NCBI RefSeq assembly: GCF_900167335.1
Contig: NZ_FUXI01000022.1
Coordinates: 1-57,383, forward strand
From: Pilibacter termitis
Lineage (GTDB): Bacteria > Bacillota > Bacilli > Lactobacillales > Streptococcaceae
Length of the DNA stretch: 57,383 nt
Direction of reading: 5' to 3'
In this document: in pieces, positions 16,028 through 25,701 of the stretch
Layout: every line of letters starts with the position of its first letter
How positions within the stretch are numbered: the first letter of the stretch is position 1
Notes under the pieces: model-generated
The model's database searches: none
Seen by the model: only the letters and a program-made list of their open reading frames with translations
Told to the model about the DNA's origin: nothing
Program-made: the position numbers and the translations under genes

Positions 16028-16456
16028 TTAAATTAGAATTGGTTCTTCTGGTAAATGAACTAAAGACAAGGCTTTTGAATGCCATCTTAAAATGGTACTT
16101 CTATCTGCATGAAGAACTCTTGCAATCTCCTCCCAAGTCCAACCATGAACATAACGATAAGACAACACCAAATTGTGGTCTACATTTTCTAGCTCGTCAA
16201 TCATGATAGACATTTGCTCTTTCAAATCAACAAACTTATCCACTTGCTGATTTATCTTTTCTTCTTGTCGCCAAACTTTTTCAAGCACTCTCACAAAATG
16301 CGGTTCTCTTTGCTTTGTGCCACTTAAAATACGTTCCTCGTAAGAAACAGTTTGCGTACATTTAGCTAAGGCTTTCAATTCCTCCAATTTTAACAATTCT
16401 TGATCAATTCTTTTATCTAAGCGATAGGCTTGTTTCAAATATTCCTTTGGTGTCAT
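16028..16456 (-). CDS. DUF1492-like phage late transcriptional regulator
   Basis: This 142-residue, mostly helical protein starts MTPKEYLKQAYRLDKRID and has a C-terminal sigma region-4-like helix-turn-helix (SYRYVHGWTWEEIARVLHAD followed by RSTILRWHSKAL). The family resembles ArpU/late regulators in streptococcal and enterococcal phages. Its place at the end of the early operon, just before the repeat-bearing late promoter, fits a switch to late expression. The start overlaps the SNF2 gene stop by 4 bases. Confidence 0.8.
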   Translation of the reverse strand: MTPKEYLKQAYRLDKRIDQELLKLEELKALAKCTQTVSYEERILSGTKQREPHFVRVLEKVWRQEEKINQQVDKFVDLKEQMSIMIDELENVDHNLVLSYRYVHGWTWEEIARVLHADRSTILRWHSKALSLVHLPEEPILI

Positions 16457-17805
16457 CTAACCTCCTCCAATCTAGCTTTGACCGCCTCTATTAAACAATC
16501 TTGCGTTTTCTCTTTTACTTTCAATGCTTTTAACACATCTTCATCCATTGTGTCTTTTGCGACAATATGATGAATCACGACCGTTTCATTCTGTCCTTGC
16601 CTGTAAAGTCGTGCATTGGTTTGTTGGTACAATTCCAGACTCCATGTTAAGCCAAACCAAATGAGTGTTGAACCACCTGCTTGTAAATTCAGTCCATGTC
16701 CTGCACTCGCTGGATGAATGACGGCAATCTCAGTCTTTCCTTGATTCCATTCTTCAATGTCATCATTTGTCTTGATTTGCCGTACCTTGAAACGCTCTTG
16801 CATTCGTTTCAAATCATGTTGAAACCAATAGGCAATCAAGACAGGTTTGCCATTCGCACTTTCAATCAGTTCTTCCAAAGCCTCAAGTTTCTGGTCGTGA
16901 ATTTTGACAAACTCTTTTGACTCGTCATAGACAGCTCCATTTGCCATTTGTAACAATTTGTTGGAAAGACTTGCGGCATTCACGGCATCAATTTCTTTTC
17001 CCTCCAAAGACAAAATCATTTCTTGTTTTAAGGTATCATAGTGCTTGCGTTCTTCCTCGGACAACTTCACTTCTACATCATTCATCACAAGCTCTGGCAT
17101 TTTCAAATATTCACTGGATTTCATCGAAATCGTAATGTCTGAAATTTTGTCATAGATAGCTTGTTCAGCACCTTCTTTTAGCTTGTAGGTAAAAATCATG
17201 TGTTGATTGCGTTTATCAGGCAAGAAGTATTTTTCTCGGTAATGGCTGATATATCGACCTAATCGCTCACCCATATCCAACAAACGAAATTGGGCGAATA
17301 AATCCATTAAGCCATTGCTACTAGGTGTTCCAGTAAGTCCAACGATTCTTGAAACAAGTGGTCGAACTTTCATCAATGCTTTAAAACGTTTCGACTGAAA
17401 ACTTTTAAAACTGGATAACTCATCAATCACAATCATGTCAAAATCAAAGGGAATACCACTCTTATTAACCAACCAATCTACGTTCTCACGATTGATGAGA
17501 TAAAGATGTGCGGGTTGCTTGAGTGCCTCTTTTCGTTGTTTGGGCGTGCCACGGATTTTGGAAATCGTCAAATCGTTTAGGTGTTCCCATTTTTTCACTT
17601 CTTCTGGCCATGTATGAAACGCCACTCTGAGAGGCGCAATGATTAAGACTTTCTTGACTTCAAAGTCATCAAACATCAAGTCGTGAATGGCTGTGAGCGT
17701 TGTGACCGTCTTGCCCAATCCCATGTCCAACAGAAGCGCTGAGGTTTTGTGTGCCTTGATATGTTGTATCGCATATTTTTGATACTCATGCGGATTGAAT
17801 TTCAT
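16453..17805 (-). CDS. Phage SNF2-family helicase/ATPase
   Basis: This 450-residue protein has Walker A DMGLGKT (27-33), the DEAH-like box IVIDELSSF (about 125-133), GLTGTPSSNG, and C-terminal helicase motifs SAGHGLNLQAGGSTLIW and QTNARLYRQGQ. This is the compact SNF2 protein found in phage replication modules. It overlaps the VRR-NUC gene by 20 bases. Its probable role is DNA remodelling during replication or recombination. Confidence 0.92.
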   Translation of the reverse strand: MKFNPHEYQKYAIQHIKAHKTSALLLDMGLGKTVTTLTAIHDLMFDDFEVKKVLIIAPLRVAFHTWPEEVKKWEHLNDLTISKIRGTPKQRKEALKQPAHLYLINRENVDWLVNKSGIPFDFDMIVIDELSSFKSFQSKRFKALMKVRPLVSRIVGLTGTPSSNGLMDLFAQFRLLDMGERLGRYISHYREKYFLPDKRNQHMIFTYKLKEGAEQAIYDKISDITISMKSSEYLKMPELVMNDVEVKLSEEERKHYDTLKQEMILSLEGKEIDAVNAASLSNKLLQMANGAVYDESKEFVKIHDQKLEALEELIESANGKPVLIAYWFQHDLKRMQERFKVRQIKTNDDIEEWNQGKTEIAVIHPASAGHGLNLQAGGSTLIWFGLTWSLELYQQTNARLYRQGQNETVVIHHIVAKDTMDEDVLKALKVKEKTQDCLIEAVKARLEEVR

Positions 17806-18073
17806 TCAAAATTCCTCCAATCTGCTCTATTTCGTCCAAAACAAAGCACCAAAATCCTAAATTTGTCAGTTGTTTCATCCGATACACTTGCAAAGGACGT
17901 GGTTTCTTTTTCTGTGCTTTCACTTCCACAAACCCAATCTTGCCATTGGGTAAAAGTACCACTCTGTCTGGAATACCTGCCATACTCGGAGAGGTCAACT
18001 TTAAACAAATTCCTCCAATTGCTTTTGTTGCTTGAACAAGCTGTTGTTCCACTTGCTTTTCTCTCATAGCCAT
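17786..18073 (-). CDS. VRR-NUC domain nuclease
   Basis: This 95-residue protein has the minimal VRR-NUC core: GGICLKLTSPSMAGIPDRVV (catalytic PD), then GKIGFVEVKAQKKKP (ExK) and RPLQVYRMKQLTNLGF. These small PD-(D/E)XK nucleases act on branched DNA and lie beside SNF2 helicases in phage replication modules. It overlaps the genes on both sides. A start at ATG 18073 or 18067 is possible. Confidence 0.9.
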   Translation of the reverse strand: MAMREKQVEQQLVQATKAIGGICLKLTSPSMAGIPDRVVLLPNGKIGFVEVKAQKKKPRPLQVYRMKQLTNLGFWCFVLDEIEQIGGILNEIQSA

Positions 18074-18273
18074 ACCGTCAAATATTGGAAGTACGCATCA
18101 CGCAAGACTTCCAGATGTCCGTCATTGGGATAGTGTTTCATCAAATAGTTGATTTGTTGGGCATACCCTTTTCTCCAAGGGTACTTTCCCTCGTTTGAGG
18201 CGAACTCGTAGAACACGTCAAATCTACTGTCCCTTGTGCCATTCCCGATTTCTAGCCATTGTTTAAATTTCAT
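18064..18273 (-). CDS. Small phage protein of unknown function
   Basis: This 69-residue protein (MKFKQWLEIGNGTRDSRFDV, ending YFQYLTVWL) is rich in aromatic residues. I do not recognise a domain, though small proteins of this kind often sit between primase and VRR-NUC genes in similar prophages. Start ATG at 18273 has GGAGGAAACC upstream. It overlaps the nuclease gene by 10 bases. Confidence 0.6.
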   Translation of the reverse strand: MKFKQWLEIGNGTRDSRFDVFYEFASNEGKYPWRKGYAQQINYLMKHYPNDGHLEVLRDAYFQYLTVWL

Positions 18274-18308
18274 TTTGGTTTCCTCCGTTTTTTCAAAAGG
18301 TGCTGAAC

Positions 18309-18386
18309 GGTGTTAAGTCTTTCTATAACTTATATATAGGTTAATAATTATTACTCTATAGAAAAGTTCTATATAAGCTCAACACC
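18309..18386. repeat. Long imperfect AT-rich palindrome beside the primase gene
   Basis: The outer arms are GGTGTTAAG (18309-18317) and its near complement ending in CAACACC (18386). The inner arms are TTATATA-like and TATATAAG-like around an A/T-rich centre. The palindrome lies in the only noncoding gap (18274-18409) of the early operon, next to the primase-helicase stop. It could be a replication origin or a termination structure. Confidence 0.4.
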
Positions 18387-18409
18387 TATCATCACCCACT
18401 CTATTTTTT

Positions 18410-20656
18410 CTAGTTATCAAATTCCGAACAAAGCCTTAATCCATAAACGATTGCACCTTTTTTCGTTCGCTTACGAGTCATACCTGCTCCGTCTAAGCCA
18501 ATATTGAAGTCAGCCTTACTGCGTGTGTATTCGCCCGAACGCATACAAAACGCACGATAAGCCGCATACAGCTCTCCTGATTTTTCTGTAAAGGTCTTAT
18601 CCACTTCGCAACACTCACTCAAAAAATGTCCGACCCAATCGTTGCTTTCCTTATATTCAGCCATTGCATCTAATACCTTTTTTGGTAAATCAATGTGGTA
18701 ATTTTTCGCAATCACTTCTTTTGCTCCGTCCAATATCCAAGTTAAAACAGATCCACCTGCTTGTTCAAACAAGTAATCGGCATAGTTCTTAATCTCACTC
18801 TTACCCTCAATTTTCGCCAAGAACGGAATCACAATCAGTCTTCGCCACGTCCCCTCATCAATCGCCCCGACCTTTGGCAAATGATTGGTGTAGAGAACCA
18901 AGGTATGTGTCGGCACGTACTTGAACGGATCTTTGTATTTCTTCTCAGCTGAAATTTCATCGGTCGAACACAATTGTTTAATATTGGATGTGTTCAGTCG
19001 CATTCCCTCTTCCAACTCTGCTGCGATTAACAATCGTTTCCCTTTTGCCTCGGCAAGCTCTGGTTTCACGTTTCTTCGCACTTGACTGGTCAGGATATCT
19101 GCAGAAATACTCCCACTGTAATTGCCTAGCACTCGACTAATCACATTCCAAAAAGTCGATTTGCCATTTCGACCCTCACCATACGAGATGATGAGTGCCT
19201 CAACATAGACTTTTCCGATAGCGACCAATCCCACAATTTTCTGCACGTAAGCAATCAATTCTTCATCACCACAAAAAATGGTATTGAGTGTGTCCTGCCA
19301 AAGTGCTTGATTGTTAACACTAGGGTCAACCTCCGTTTGCTTGGTAATGTAATCAAGCGAATCATGTGCTTGCTTTTTCCCTATTCTTAGGTCAATCGTG
19401 TGACTGGGGGTATTGAGTAAAAACTCGTTCTTATCCAGAATACGCTGTTCAATCTCTAACATGGGTTTGGACTCATTCAAGGCATTCACGATATAGCGAG
19501 AATCTCTCCGCTTGATTGCATATTTCTTGTACTGTTGTGCCTCCTCGTACTTCTCAAAGGAGCATTGTTGGACTTTGTTAAACAAGCCTTGTGCCTTTTT
19601 CACAACGACACTGACAAGTAAGTCAAATGCCCCATTTTGTAACATCTCTTTCTTCGCTTTTTCAATTTCGTTTTCAGCCTCCTCGAGTTGCCTGAACGTC
19701 AATTCTTGTTCAATGCCTTGTGCCTTGGGTTCAGATTCTTCCCAAAAACTGCCGTTGTACACGAGAAACTTGGTGGAAGGAGAATATCTCAATTTATGTG
19801 CATACTCCCTCGCAAGCACAGTGGCTTGACCGACATCCGAATAATCAGTCGGTTTCAACAAACACTCGACATTGTACTGCTCTGGTGGAATGTAATCTGG
19901 CGAGGTGGCGATTTTCTTCCCAAACGATACAGCCGATTTCCAAATCAAAGCCAGTTCCTCTTCAGGTAGCGTAGGTACGCACTTTTCTGCTGCTAATTTT
20001 AGAAATTGAGCTTTGTTCGATTCTGTGTTGCCATATCTTTTGATGAGTTTCCCTGCCAATTGACTCATGGCATTGTTACGATTCCCCTCTGTGATTTGAT
20101 GACTGCCTTTGTCCCATTCGGCAAATAAATCTTGGTGGAGAAAATCTACAATCGTCAAATTACCCTCGTACATCTCTACTTGTGTATTATCTGTTCCGAA
20201 AATCAACCTCGCGCTATCTAGTGCATTCTCATCAAAGTAAGGAAAACTTGCTTGAATTTCCTTTTTCAAGTTTCCATACGTTTTACTATCTGAAATCGGC
20301 TCAATCGGAAAATACACATGAAATCGTGGACGAGCGGATTGTTTGCCTTTTTGCTTGTTGTGATTACGAGAGTAACTCACCCAAAAACAAACCTCTGGAA
20401 AAGCAAGTGCCACTTCAAGCGGAGTGACCCAGTCGCTTGTTTTCTCCGAGTGTGTATTGTCACAATCCAACACCACCACATCTGACTGGAGAAAATTGTC
20501 TGACTTACGATAGTGATTTCGATATTCGGCACTCACATGGTCAAAAGCAATCGCAGATTCTAAGGTTTGTGTGTCGCAAACCCTTGCTTTTACTGTAAAT
20601 CGTGTCGTGCTTGCTTGTCCTTTAGAATTAGAACGATACAATGTGAAAGGTTTCAT
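18410..20656 (-). CDS. Phage primase-helicase (VirE/P4-type, D5 N and SF3 helicase)
   Basis: This 748-residue protein has an N-terminal primase-like part (VVVLDCDNTHSEKTSDW and SARPRFHVYFPIE), a D5_N-like middle, and an SF3 helicase domain with Walker A SYGEGRNGKSTFWNV (about 495-510), the KGKRLLIAAELEEGMRL box and DEISAEKKYKDPF. It is the replicative primase and helicase of the phage. The C-terminus carries a winged-helix-like segment. It overlaps the antirepressor stop by 4 bases. Confidence 0.9.
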   Translation of the reverse strand: MKPFTLYRSNSKGQASTTRFTVKARVCDTQTLESAIAFDHVSAEYRNHYRKSDNFLQSDVVVLDCDNTHSEKTSDWVTPLEVALAFPEVCFWVSYSRNHNKQKGKQSARPRFHVYFPIEPISDSKTYGNLKKEIQASFPYFDENALDSARLIFGTDNTQVEMYEGNLTIVDFLHQDLFAEWDKGSHQITEGNRNNAMSQLAGKLIKRYGNTESNKAQFLKLAAEKCVPTLPEEELALIWKSAVSFGKKIATSPDYIPPEQYNVECLLKPTDYSDVGQATVLAREYAHKLRYSPSTKFLVYNGSFWEESEPKAQGIEQELTFRQLEEAENEIEKAKKEMLQNGAFDLLVSVVVKKAQGLFNKVQQCSFEKYEEAQQYKKYAIKRRDSRYIVNALNESKPMLEIEQRILDKNEFLLNTPSHTIDLRIGKKQAHDSLDYITKQTEVDPSVNNQALWQDTLNTIFCGDEELIAYVQKIVGLVAIGKVYVEALIISYGEGRNGKSTFWNVISRVLGNYSGSISADILTSQVRRNVKPELAEAKGKRLLIAAELEEGMRLNTSNIKQLCSTDEISAEKKYKDPFKYVPTHTLVLYTNHLPKVGAIDEGTWRRLIVIPFLAKIEGKSEIKNYADYLFEQAGGSVLTWILDGAKEVIAKNYHIDLPKKVLDAMAEYKESNDWVGHFLSECCEVDKTFTEKSGELYAAYRAFCMRSGEYTRSKADFNIGLDGAGMTRKRTKKGAIVYGLRLCSEFDN

Positions 20657-21399
20657 GCGACACCTCGTTCAATGAGCGGCAGAATCCCCTCTTCTTTAAG
20701 CAAGTTATAGATAAACAATCGTCCTTTTTGTGTCCAGTAGGTGTGTGGACGTGTGTGCGTTGCACCGTCACTTCCAGCATAAGTTTGAACTTTTGTGCTG
20801 GTATAACCTTGTTCGGCATGATCTTGATAAAGGAGCCAAATTTTCCCTTGTTTGTACTGAACTTTCTTTTGTTTCAAGAATTTGTTCATTCTGGTCGCAC
20901 TCCACCCATAATCTTTGGAAATAGTAGAGATTGCGACTAAATCTTTACAATTTAGTACCACGTCATAATAAGTTGCTTTCGGTTGTAGTTCGGAGATTTG
21001 TTGGGTTTGAAGAGCAACTTGTTCAGACAGTAATTGAACTTTGCGTTTTTGAATTTGTAATGCTCTCTCCACCACCATTTCTGGATTGTTCCATTGCCTT
21101 TCCACTTCTAGAAAATACTGTCGAGCTTGTTTTCCTTTGTCGTTGCGTTGAATCATGGAGATTTCCTTCGCCATTTCAATTTTCAACGCATGGTCAATAA
21201 CAGCTTTAAAACCGCCATTTGGCATTTGGACATTTTTGTCCAAACATGAATAATCAACATTTTCAATAAAACCATATTCGGTCATCCGTCCGAACCACTT
21301 CGCATAAGGTGTTTCAATTTCGAGAAACGAATGTAGTTCTCGTCCACTAACCAACTGTTCATCTTTTTCATTGGTTGTTACTTTAATTAGTTCGTTCAT
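20653..21399 (-). CDS. Phage antirepressor (AntA domain plus KilAC-like C-terminus)
   Basis: The product has 248 residues from the ATG at 21399, where GAGGTAAAGAAA precedes it. The AntA domain is clear: LVSGRELHSFLEIETPYAKW, then RMTEYGFIENVDY and IDHALKIEMAKEISMIQRND. The C-terminal part (about 120-245) has a coiled segment and a KilAC-type DNA-binding region (ISKDYGWSATRMNKFLKQ). Antirepressors inactivate the prophage repressor, yet none is visible nearby. It lies unusually inside the replication block between polymerase and primase. Confidence 0.85.
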   Translation of the reverse strand: MNELIKVTTNEKDEQLVSGRELHSFLEIETPYAKWFGRMTEYGFIENVDYSCLDKNVQMPNGGFKAVIDHALKIEMAKEISMIQRNDKGKQARQYFLEVERQWNNPEMVVERALQIQKRKVQLLSEQVALQTQQISELQPKATYYDVVLNCKDLVAISTISKDYGWSATRMNKFLKQKKVQYKQGKIWLLYQDHAEQGYTSTKVQTYAGSDGATHTRPHTYWTQKGRLFIYNLLKEEGILPLIERGVA

Positions 21400-21409
21400 T
21401 TTCTTTACC

Positions 21410-23353
21410 TCAATCTTTCTTATAAAAATTACATTCATAACCTTCTGCTCTCATGGGCAGTCCTTTTGCCCAATCTGGCATTTGGCACATGATGTTGTTA
21501 ATCGTTTCAACTTGTATATCTTTTGGCACTTCCAGAATGACTTCATCATGAACGCTCGCCACAATGTTATATTCTCGAAGAACTTGCATGGCATAGGCAA
21601 GAATATCCCTTGCGACTGCTTGCGTAATATTCTCCACAAACTTCGGTCCATAAGAATTGATTCTCTCCCACTTTCTAGCAAGTCCGATTCCCTCATATGT
21701 GACACACTCGCCACCGAACTTGTTCTCACCAATCCTTGGTTTGACGTACGCAAGTTTTCTACCTGACGGCAAAGTAATAAAGAGAATACCACTTTGATAG
21801 TGAAAAGATAAATTACGTAAACGGACACTGGAGCGTGTTTTGACTACTTGTTTCACTGCACGGTCTACAGCCCACCAAAACTGAACAATATGGGGATTGG
21901 CATTTCGCCATGCATCCACCGTTGGTTTCAATTCTTCCTCTTTCATGCCAAGACTGGTTGCACCAAAGGCATTTAATGCTCCAACTGCCCCACCATACCC
22001 ACAAGCAAGAGTTGCAATCTTCGATTTTTGGCGTAACTCGGAATGCTTATCGACTGTTCCTTCTTTTGCGCCAAACATACGTTCTGCATTTTTGATATAC
22101 AAATCTTCCCTATTCGCATAAGCATTGACGACCCATGTTTCACCTGATAACCACGCAAGTACAATTGCCTCAATGGAGCTAAAATCGGAAACGATAAATT
22201 TGTAATTTTCTTTAGGAACAAACGCTGTACGAATGAGCTGTGCCAAAACTTCTGGAACGTTATCATACAAGAGATGAATTGCCTCAACGTTTCCTTGTTT
22301 GACGAGCGTTCGCACTTCAGCCAAATCAGAAATGGTATTTCGGTATAAATTTTGGAGCTGAATCAATCGTCCACTCCAGCGACCAGTTCGGTTTGCACCG
22401 TAAAACATAAACATTCCTCTCGCTCTATGATCACTTCCTGCCACCGAAAGCATAGTTTGATACTTCTTCACAGATGACTTTGCGAGTTGTTGCCGAAGGA
22501 GCAAGACTTGTTTGAGTTTCTCGTCTATCTTAGAGTCGAGGAGTTCGGTTACTGTCTCTTTTCCAAGACTTTCCACCTCTAAACCTTGTCCTTTCAACCA
22601 CTCACGCATTTGTAGGACACTGTTTGGATTTTCTAAGCCCGTGAGATTTTTCAACTCGTCCAAAATCGCTTGTTTACTGGTTTTATCAAGCTCTACTGCT
22701 TGTTTTACAAATTCTAAGTCAATCAAAATCCCTCGATCATTGATTTCTTGGTCAAGATGATACTCTGCCCAAAGTTCCTCTGTAACTGGAAATTTTGATA
22801 GTTGTTTTTGAATCTCAAGTTCCACTTCCACATCTCGCTTGTTGTAGGATTTGAATGTTTCCCACTTTGCTTTATCGTGATTCGGTAAGTTACGTATACG
22901 TCCCCCATTTACTTTGGTGGGTATACACGGAACGCAAAAATAGCGAATGAGATTTTTACCCTCGGATAATTTCTGTTTGTCTAAGCCAAGGACAGCACCT
23001 ACTCCCTCAAGAGAAAGTGGCAAGCCCAATGTCGCAGACGAAACCATGGTGCAACGCCATGACTTCGGATTGAGGTATTGTCCAGTCGGCATACCTAGAA
23101 ATTTTGATAAACAAATGCGTTCAAAATTAGCATTAAAGGCATATTTTAGAACGGTGTCATCTGACAGAGCTGAATACACTTCTTCTGGAATTTCTTCTCC
23201 GTTTGCTACATCAATGACTTGTACTTCTCCACCGTCTATTGAATAAGCGAAAAGTAAAATCTCAAATTCATCACATTCTGCATAACGGTAAGTGCCACAT
23301 TTGCTTAAGTTGACACTCGAATACGATTCAATATCTAAGGATAATGTTTTCAA
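21410..23353 (-). CDS. Phage DNA polymerase, family A
   Basis: This 647-residue protein has an N-terminal 3'-5' exonuclease domain (LSLDIESYSS, D and E of motif ExoI). The palm motifs are present: motif A VSDFSSIEAIVLAWLSG, motif B RQKSKIATLACGYGGAVGAL, and motif C VASVHDEVILEV. It should copy the phage genome with proofreading. It lies 57 bases after the DUF2815 stop. It appears complete. Confidence 0.95.
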   Translation of the reverse strand: MKTLSLDIESYSSVNLSKCGTYRYAECDEFEILLFAYSIDGGEVQVIDVANGEEIPEEVYSALSDDTVLKYAFNANFERICLSKFLGMPTGQYLNPKSWRCTMVSSATLGLPLSLEGVGAVLGLDKQKLSEGKNLIRYFCVPCIPTKVNGGRIRNLPNHDKAKWETFKSYNKRDVEVELEIQKQLSKFPVTEELWAEYHLDQEINDRGILIDLEFVKQAVELDKTSKQAILDELKNLTGLENPNSVLQMREWLKGQGLEVESLGKETVTELLDSKIDEKLKQVLLLRQQLAKSSVKKYQTMLSVAGSDHRARGMFMFYGANRTGRWSGRLIQLQNLYRNTISDLAEVRTLVKQGNVEAIHLLYDNVPEVLAQLIRTAFVPKENYKFIVSDFSSIEAIVLAWLSGETWVVNAYANREDLYIKNAERMFGAKEGTVDKHSELRQKSKIATLACGYGGAVGALNAFGATSLGMKEEELKPTVDAWRNANPHIVQFWWAVDRAVKQVVKTRSSVRLRNLSFHYQSGILFITLPSGRKLAYVKPRIGENKFGGECVTYEGIGLARKWERINSYGPKFVENITQAVARDILAYAMQVLREYNIVASVHDEVILEVPKDIQVETINNIMCQMPDWAKGLPMRAEGYECNFYKKD

Positions 23354-23410
23354 ATTCCCCCTCCTCGCAAGTAGTAGAGCGAAATACTCTACTACTCACT
23401 TTTCTATTTT

Positions 23411-23974
23411 CTACGCTAAAAACTCGTCATCTTGCACAGTCGAAAAATCATTCTCTGCCGATACTCGACTTCCGAGTGGTTCTCCATCTTTTATCTTCTG
23501 CAAGTTATTCAACCCACAAGCAATTCCTTTATTTCCTTGAGCGTTATAGGCGTAAAATGAAATACTTGCACGACCATAAACTCCGCTGTAAACTTCACTT
23601 GGATCAAGAATTGGTTGGAGATTGCTATCGACAATCCCTGGTTTTGTGGTCGCATTGGCATTAAGGAAATAACTATTCGCATATGCTTCATCATCTGGAC
23701 GTTCCACATCTCCGTCACGAAGTGGTGTTTTGAGTGTCGCAAGTTTCGGCACAGATTTTCCATTACCACGAAGTTTCGCCTCACCCAAAACATAAGCCAC
23801 TTGTGTTGCTTTTTCGATTGCCTCAATCGTTGTGGTATCCGACTTTGGAATAATGAGTGACACCGAGAATTTCGGTGTGCCACCATTGATAGATTTTGCC
23901 TCTAGCACATTGACGTAAGACCAACGTGTGTTTGTTCCTGTGATCACTTTTGTTTGATTTTCTGTAATTGACAT
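23411..23974 (-). CDS. DUF2815 protein, probable phage ssDNA-binding protein
   Basis: This 187-residue protein starts MSITENQTKVITGTNTRWSY and contains VSLIIPKSDTTTIEAIEKAT and VYSGVYGRASISFYAYNAQG, hallmarks of DUF2815. Structure-based annotation in the literature links the family to OB-fold ssDNA-binding proteins of phage replication modules. The C-terminus is acidic (VQDDEFLA), like other SSB-type proteins. The start follows the DUF2800 stop immediately. Confidence 0.85.
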   Translation of the reverse strand: MSITENQTKVITGTNTRWSYVNVLEAKSINGGTPKFSVSLIIPKSDTTTIEAIEKATQVAYVLGEAKLRGNGKSVPKLATLKTPLRDGDVERPDDEAYANSYFLNANATTKPGIVDSNLQPILDPSEVYSGVYGRASISFYAYNAQGNKGIACGLNNLQKIKDGEPLGSRVSAENDFSTVQDDEFLA

Positions 23975-25111
23975 TTATTTGTCCTCCGTATGTTTAAATT
24001 CTTCTCGAGCAGTCGTTATTTTGACTGCTGTTCGTTTGTCTGTTTTGGGAACTAGCGTGAGTTTCCCTTTGGGTTTGATAATGAAATCGCCAAGCAACTC
24101 CTCAAAGTTTTTCTTTGTGAGCAATTTGGTCATTGCCGTAACACCGAGTAACTTTTGTTCATAAGGATTAAATCCTGCATTCTCAACCGCCTTTGCGACT
24201 TCTTCCTCGTTAGCGTATTTCCGTACAGCACGACCCTCGACTAATTTCCAATCATTCCATGTCTTGCCTGCAAGTGCTTGCTTAAGAGCATACTCCTTGA
24301 TGTCCGTTGCCCAATTGACCAAATCATCTACTTTAGATAGAATGTTTTCTATTTCATCATATGTTAGTAAATTGGCTTGTTGGAACTCATACTTGGCAAG
24401 TGCCATATTCTGTTCAGCTCGTGCTTTACAGACTTGTTTGGCAGGGCAAAAGTTACACCATTTGCCACATTGAAAAGCACCATCGCCTTGGTAAGCTAAG
24501 TCTGCTTTAGGTCGCAAAACCTCCTCTGCCCATTGGTAAAGTGCTTCTTTCGTGAGTTCGTAGGTAGAAATATTTTCTCGTCTGGGTTGAAAAATCGTCA
24601 TCTTGACTTTTTGAATGTCGTAAATTCCGTCAAACAAGTTCAATGCTCCTAAGGCATAGCACATCATTTGTGGATTTTCATGAGCTTCAACCAACACACC
24701 CAAACCGTACTTCAGATCAATCACCGTTAATGTTTCATCATCGATAATCAAGCAATCTCCAGTGCCAAATCCCTCTGGCACGTAATTAGAAAAATCCAGT
24801 TTTTGTTCAACAATGACAATTGGGTCTTTCGTGACTTCTTTTGCTTTAGCGAGTTCTTCCATAACAAACGTGACATACGCAGTCGTGCATTCTTCCATTT
24901 CTTCATCGTAAAATTCAAAAGTAGAAATAGGATTTTCTGCTTCATTGCCCAGTGCTCGCTGAAGTTTGTACTCACACAAGGCATGAACTTCTGTTCCTTG
25001 TTTGGCATATTCGCTTGTTGTATTCTCAAACTGCTCTCCCAATCGTGCAGAAGGTGTGCAGTGAATCCACCGATTGCTTGAGGAGGCAGAAAGCAAGGCG
25101 TGATTAGTCAT
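23975..25111 (-). CDS. DUF2800 protein, Cas4/RecB-like nuclease
   Basis: This 378-residue protein begins MTNHALLSASSSNRWIHC and has a PD-(D/E)XK core (GTGDCLIIDDETLTVIDLKY) plus a cysteine set C..C..C near CGKWCNFCPAKQVCKA that, with an N-terminal cysteine, could hold an iron-sulfur cluster as in Cas4/AddB. The family is a standard part of phage replication modules with DUF2815 and family A polymerase, probably a recombination exonuclease. It overlaps the upstream small gene by 8 bases. Confidence 0.88.
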   Translation of the reverse strand: MTNHALLSASSSNRWIHCTPSARLGEQFENTTSEYAKQGTEVHALCEYKLQRALGNEAENPISTFEFYDEEMEECTTAYVTFVMEELAKAKEVTKDPIVIVEQKLDFSNYVPEGFGTGDCLIIDDETLTVIDLKYGLGVLVEAHENPQMMCYALGALNLFDGIYDIQKVKMTIFQPRRENISTYELTKEALYQWAEEVLRPKADLAYQGDGAFQCGKWCNFCPAKQVCKARAEQNMALAKYEFQQANLLTYDEIENILSKVDDLVNWATDIKEYALKQALAGKTWNDWKLVEGRAVRKYANEEEVAKAVENAGFNPYEQKLLGVTAMTKLLTKKNFEELLGDFIIKPKGKLTLVPKTDKRTAVKITTAREEFKHTEDK

Positions 25112-25403
25112 GAGATAATTCCTCCGCTAAGAGCATGATTTCTTCGTAATCCTGTGGGTTCACATCACTCAATTTTTCAGCATCAAATCGTTGGATAATG
25201 GATTTGATTTGTGCTGTGAACCCCTCTTGACTTTTGCGAGCAAGGACACCTCGGACTTCTTCTAAAGTGACAGATTGTTTGGTTGTTTTTTCCTCTTTGA
25301 CTTTAGGTTTTTCCGATTGCATCGCCAAACATAGTTCTTGCAAACTAGCGCCTAACGCTTGCACGTCTTGTGCGACTTGTAATAATAATTTTGTCCGTGA
25401 CAT
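25104..25403 (-). CDS. Small phage protein, unknown function
   Basis: The product has 99 residues from the ATG at 25403, preceded by AGAAAGGAGATTGAAA; the longer upstream frame lacks a site. It begins MSRTKLLLQVAQDVQALGAS and ends LLAEELSHD, helical with a charged middle. Similar small proteins lie directly upstream of DUF2800 genes in related prophages, but no domain is known to me. It overlaps DUF2800 by 8 bases. Confidence 0.7.
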   Translation of the reverse strand: MSRTKLLLQVAQDVQALGASLQELCLAMQSEKPKVKEEKTTKQSVTLEEVRGVLARKSQEGFTAQIKSIIQRFDAEKLSDVNPQDYEEIMLLAEELSHD

Positions 25404-25405
25404 TT

Positions 25406-25603
25406 TCAATCTCCTTTCTTCACTTCGTGAACTTCCACGTTTTCCACCGACTGACCTGGTGCTAAAACCAAGACTTCCAACTTCTCGCCGATAAACCATT
25501 TCAGTAGTTTCTTCGGCAGCTTAAGCGTTGCACCTTTAAGCACTTGTTCTTTGTCACCTTTGTTATCGGTAACATTGATTAACACTCTGTGTTTTAACTT
25601 CAT
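25406..25603 (-). CDS. Small phage protein, unknown function
   Basis: This 65-residue, Lys/Val-rich protein (MKLKHRVLINVTDNKGDKEQ) is probably a small beta-rich fold. Start ATG at 25603 follows AAAGGAGG. It ends 3 bases before the next gene. I do not recognise it. It may be a small nucleic-acid-binding protein, but nothing in the sequence proves this. Confidence 0.65.
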   Translation of the reverse strand: MKLKHRVLINVTDNKGDKEQVLKGATLKLPKKLLKWFIGEKLEVLVLAPGQSVENVEVHEVKKGD

Positions 25604-25701
25604 GTTGATTGCCTCCTTTCGCTTGTATTTGTTCAGGATTAACTCCCTTACACATTACAGGCGAACTAAAACGGAGAAAGTAAACCCCTCCCCGTAATTT
25701 T

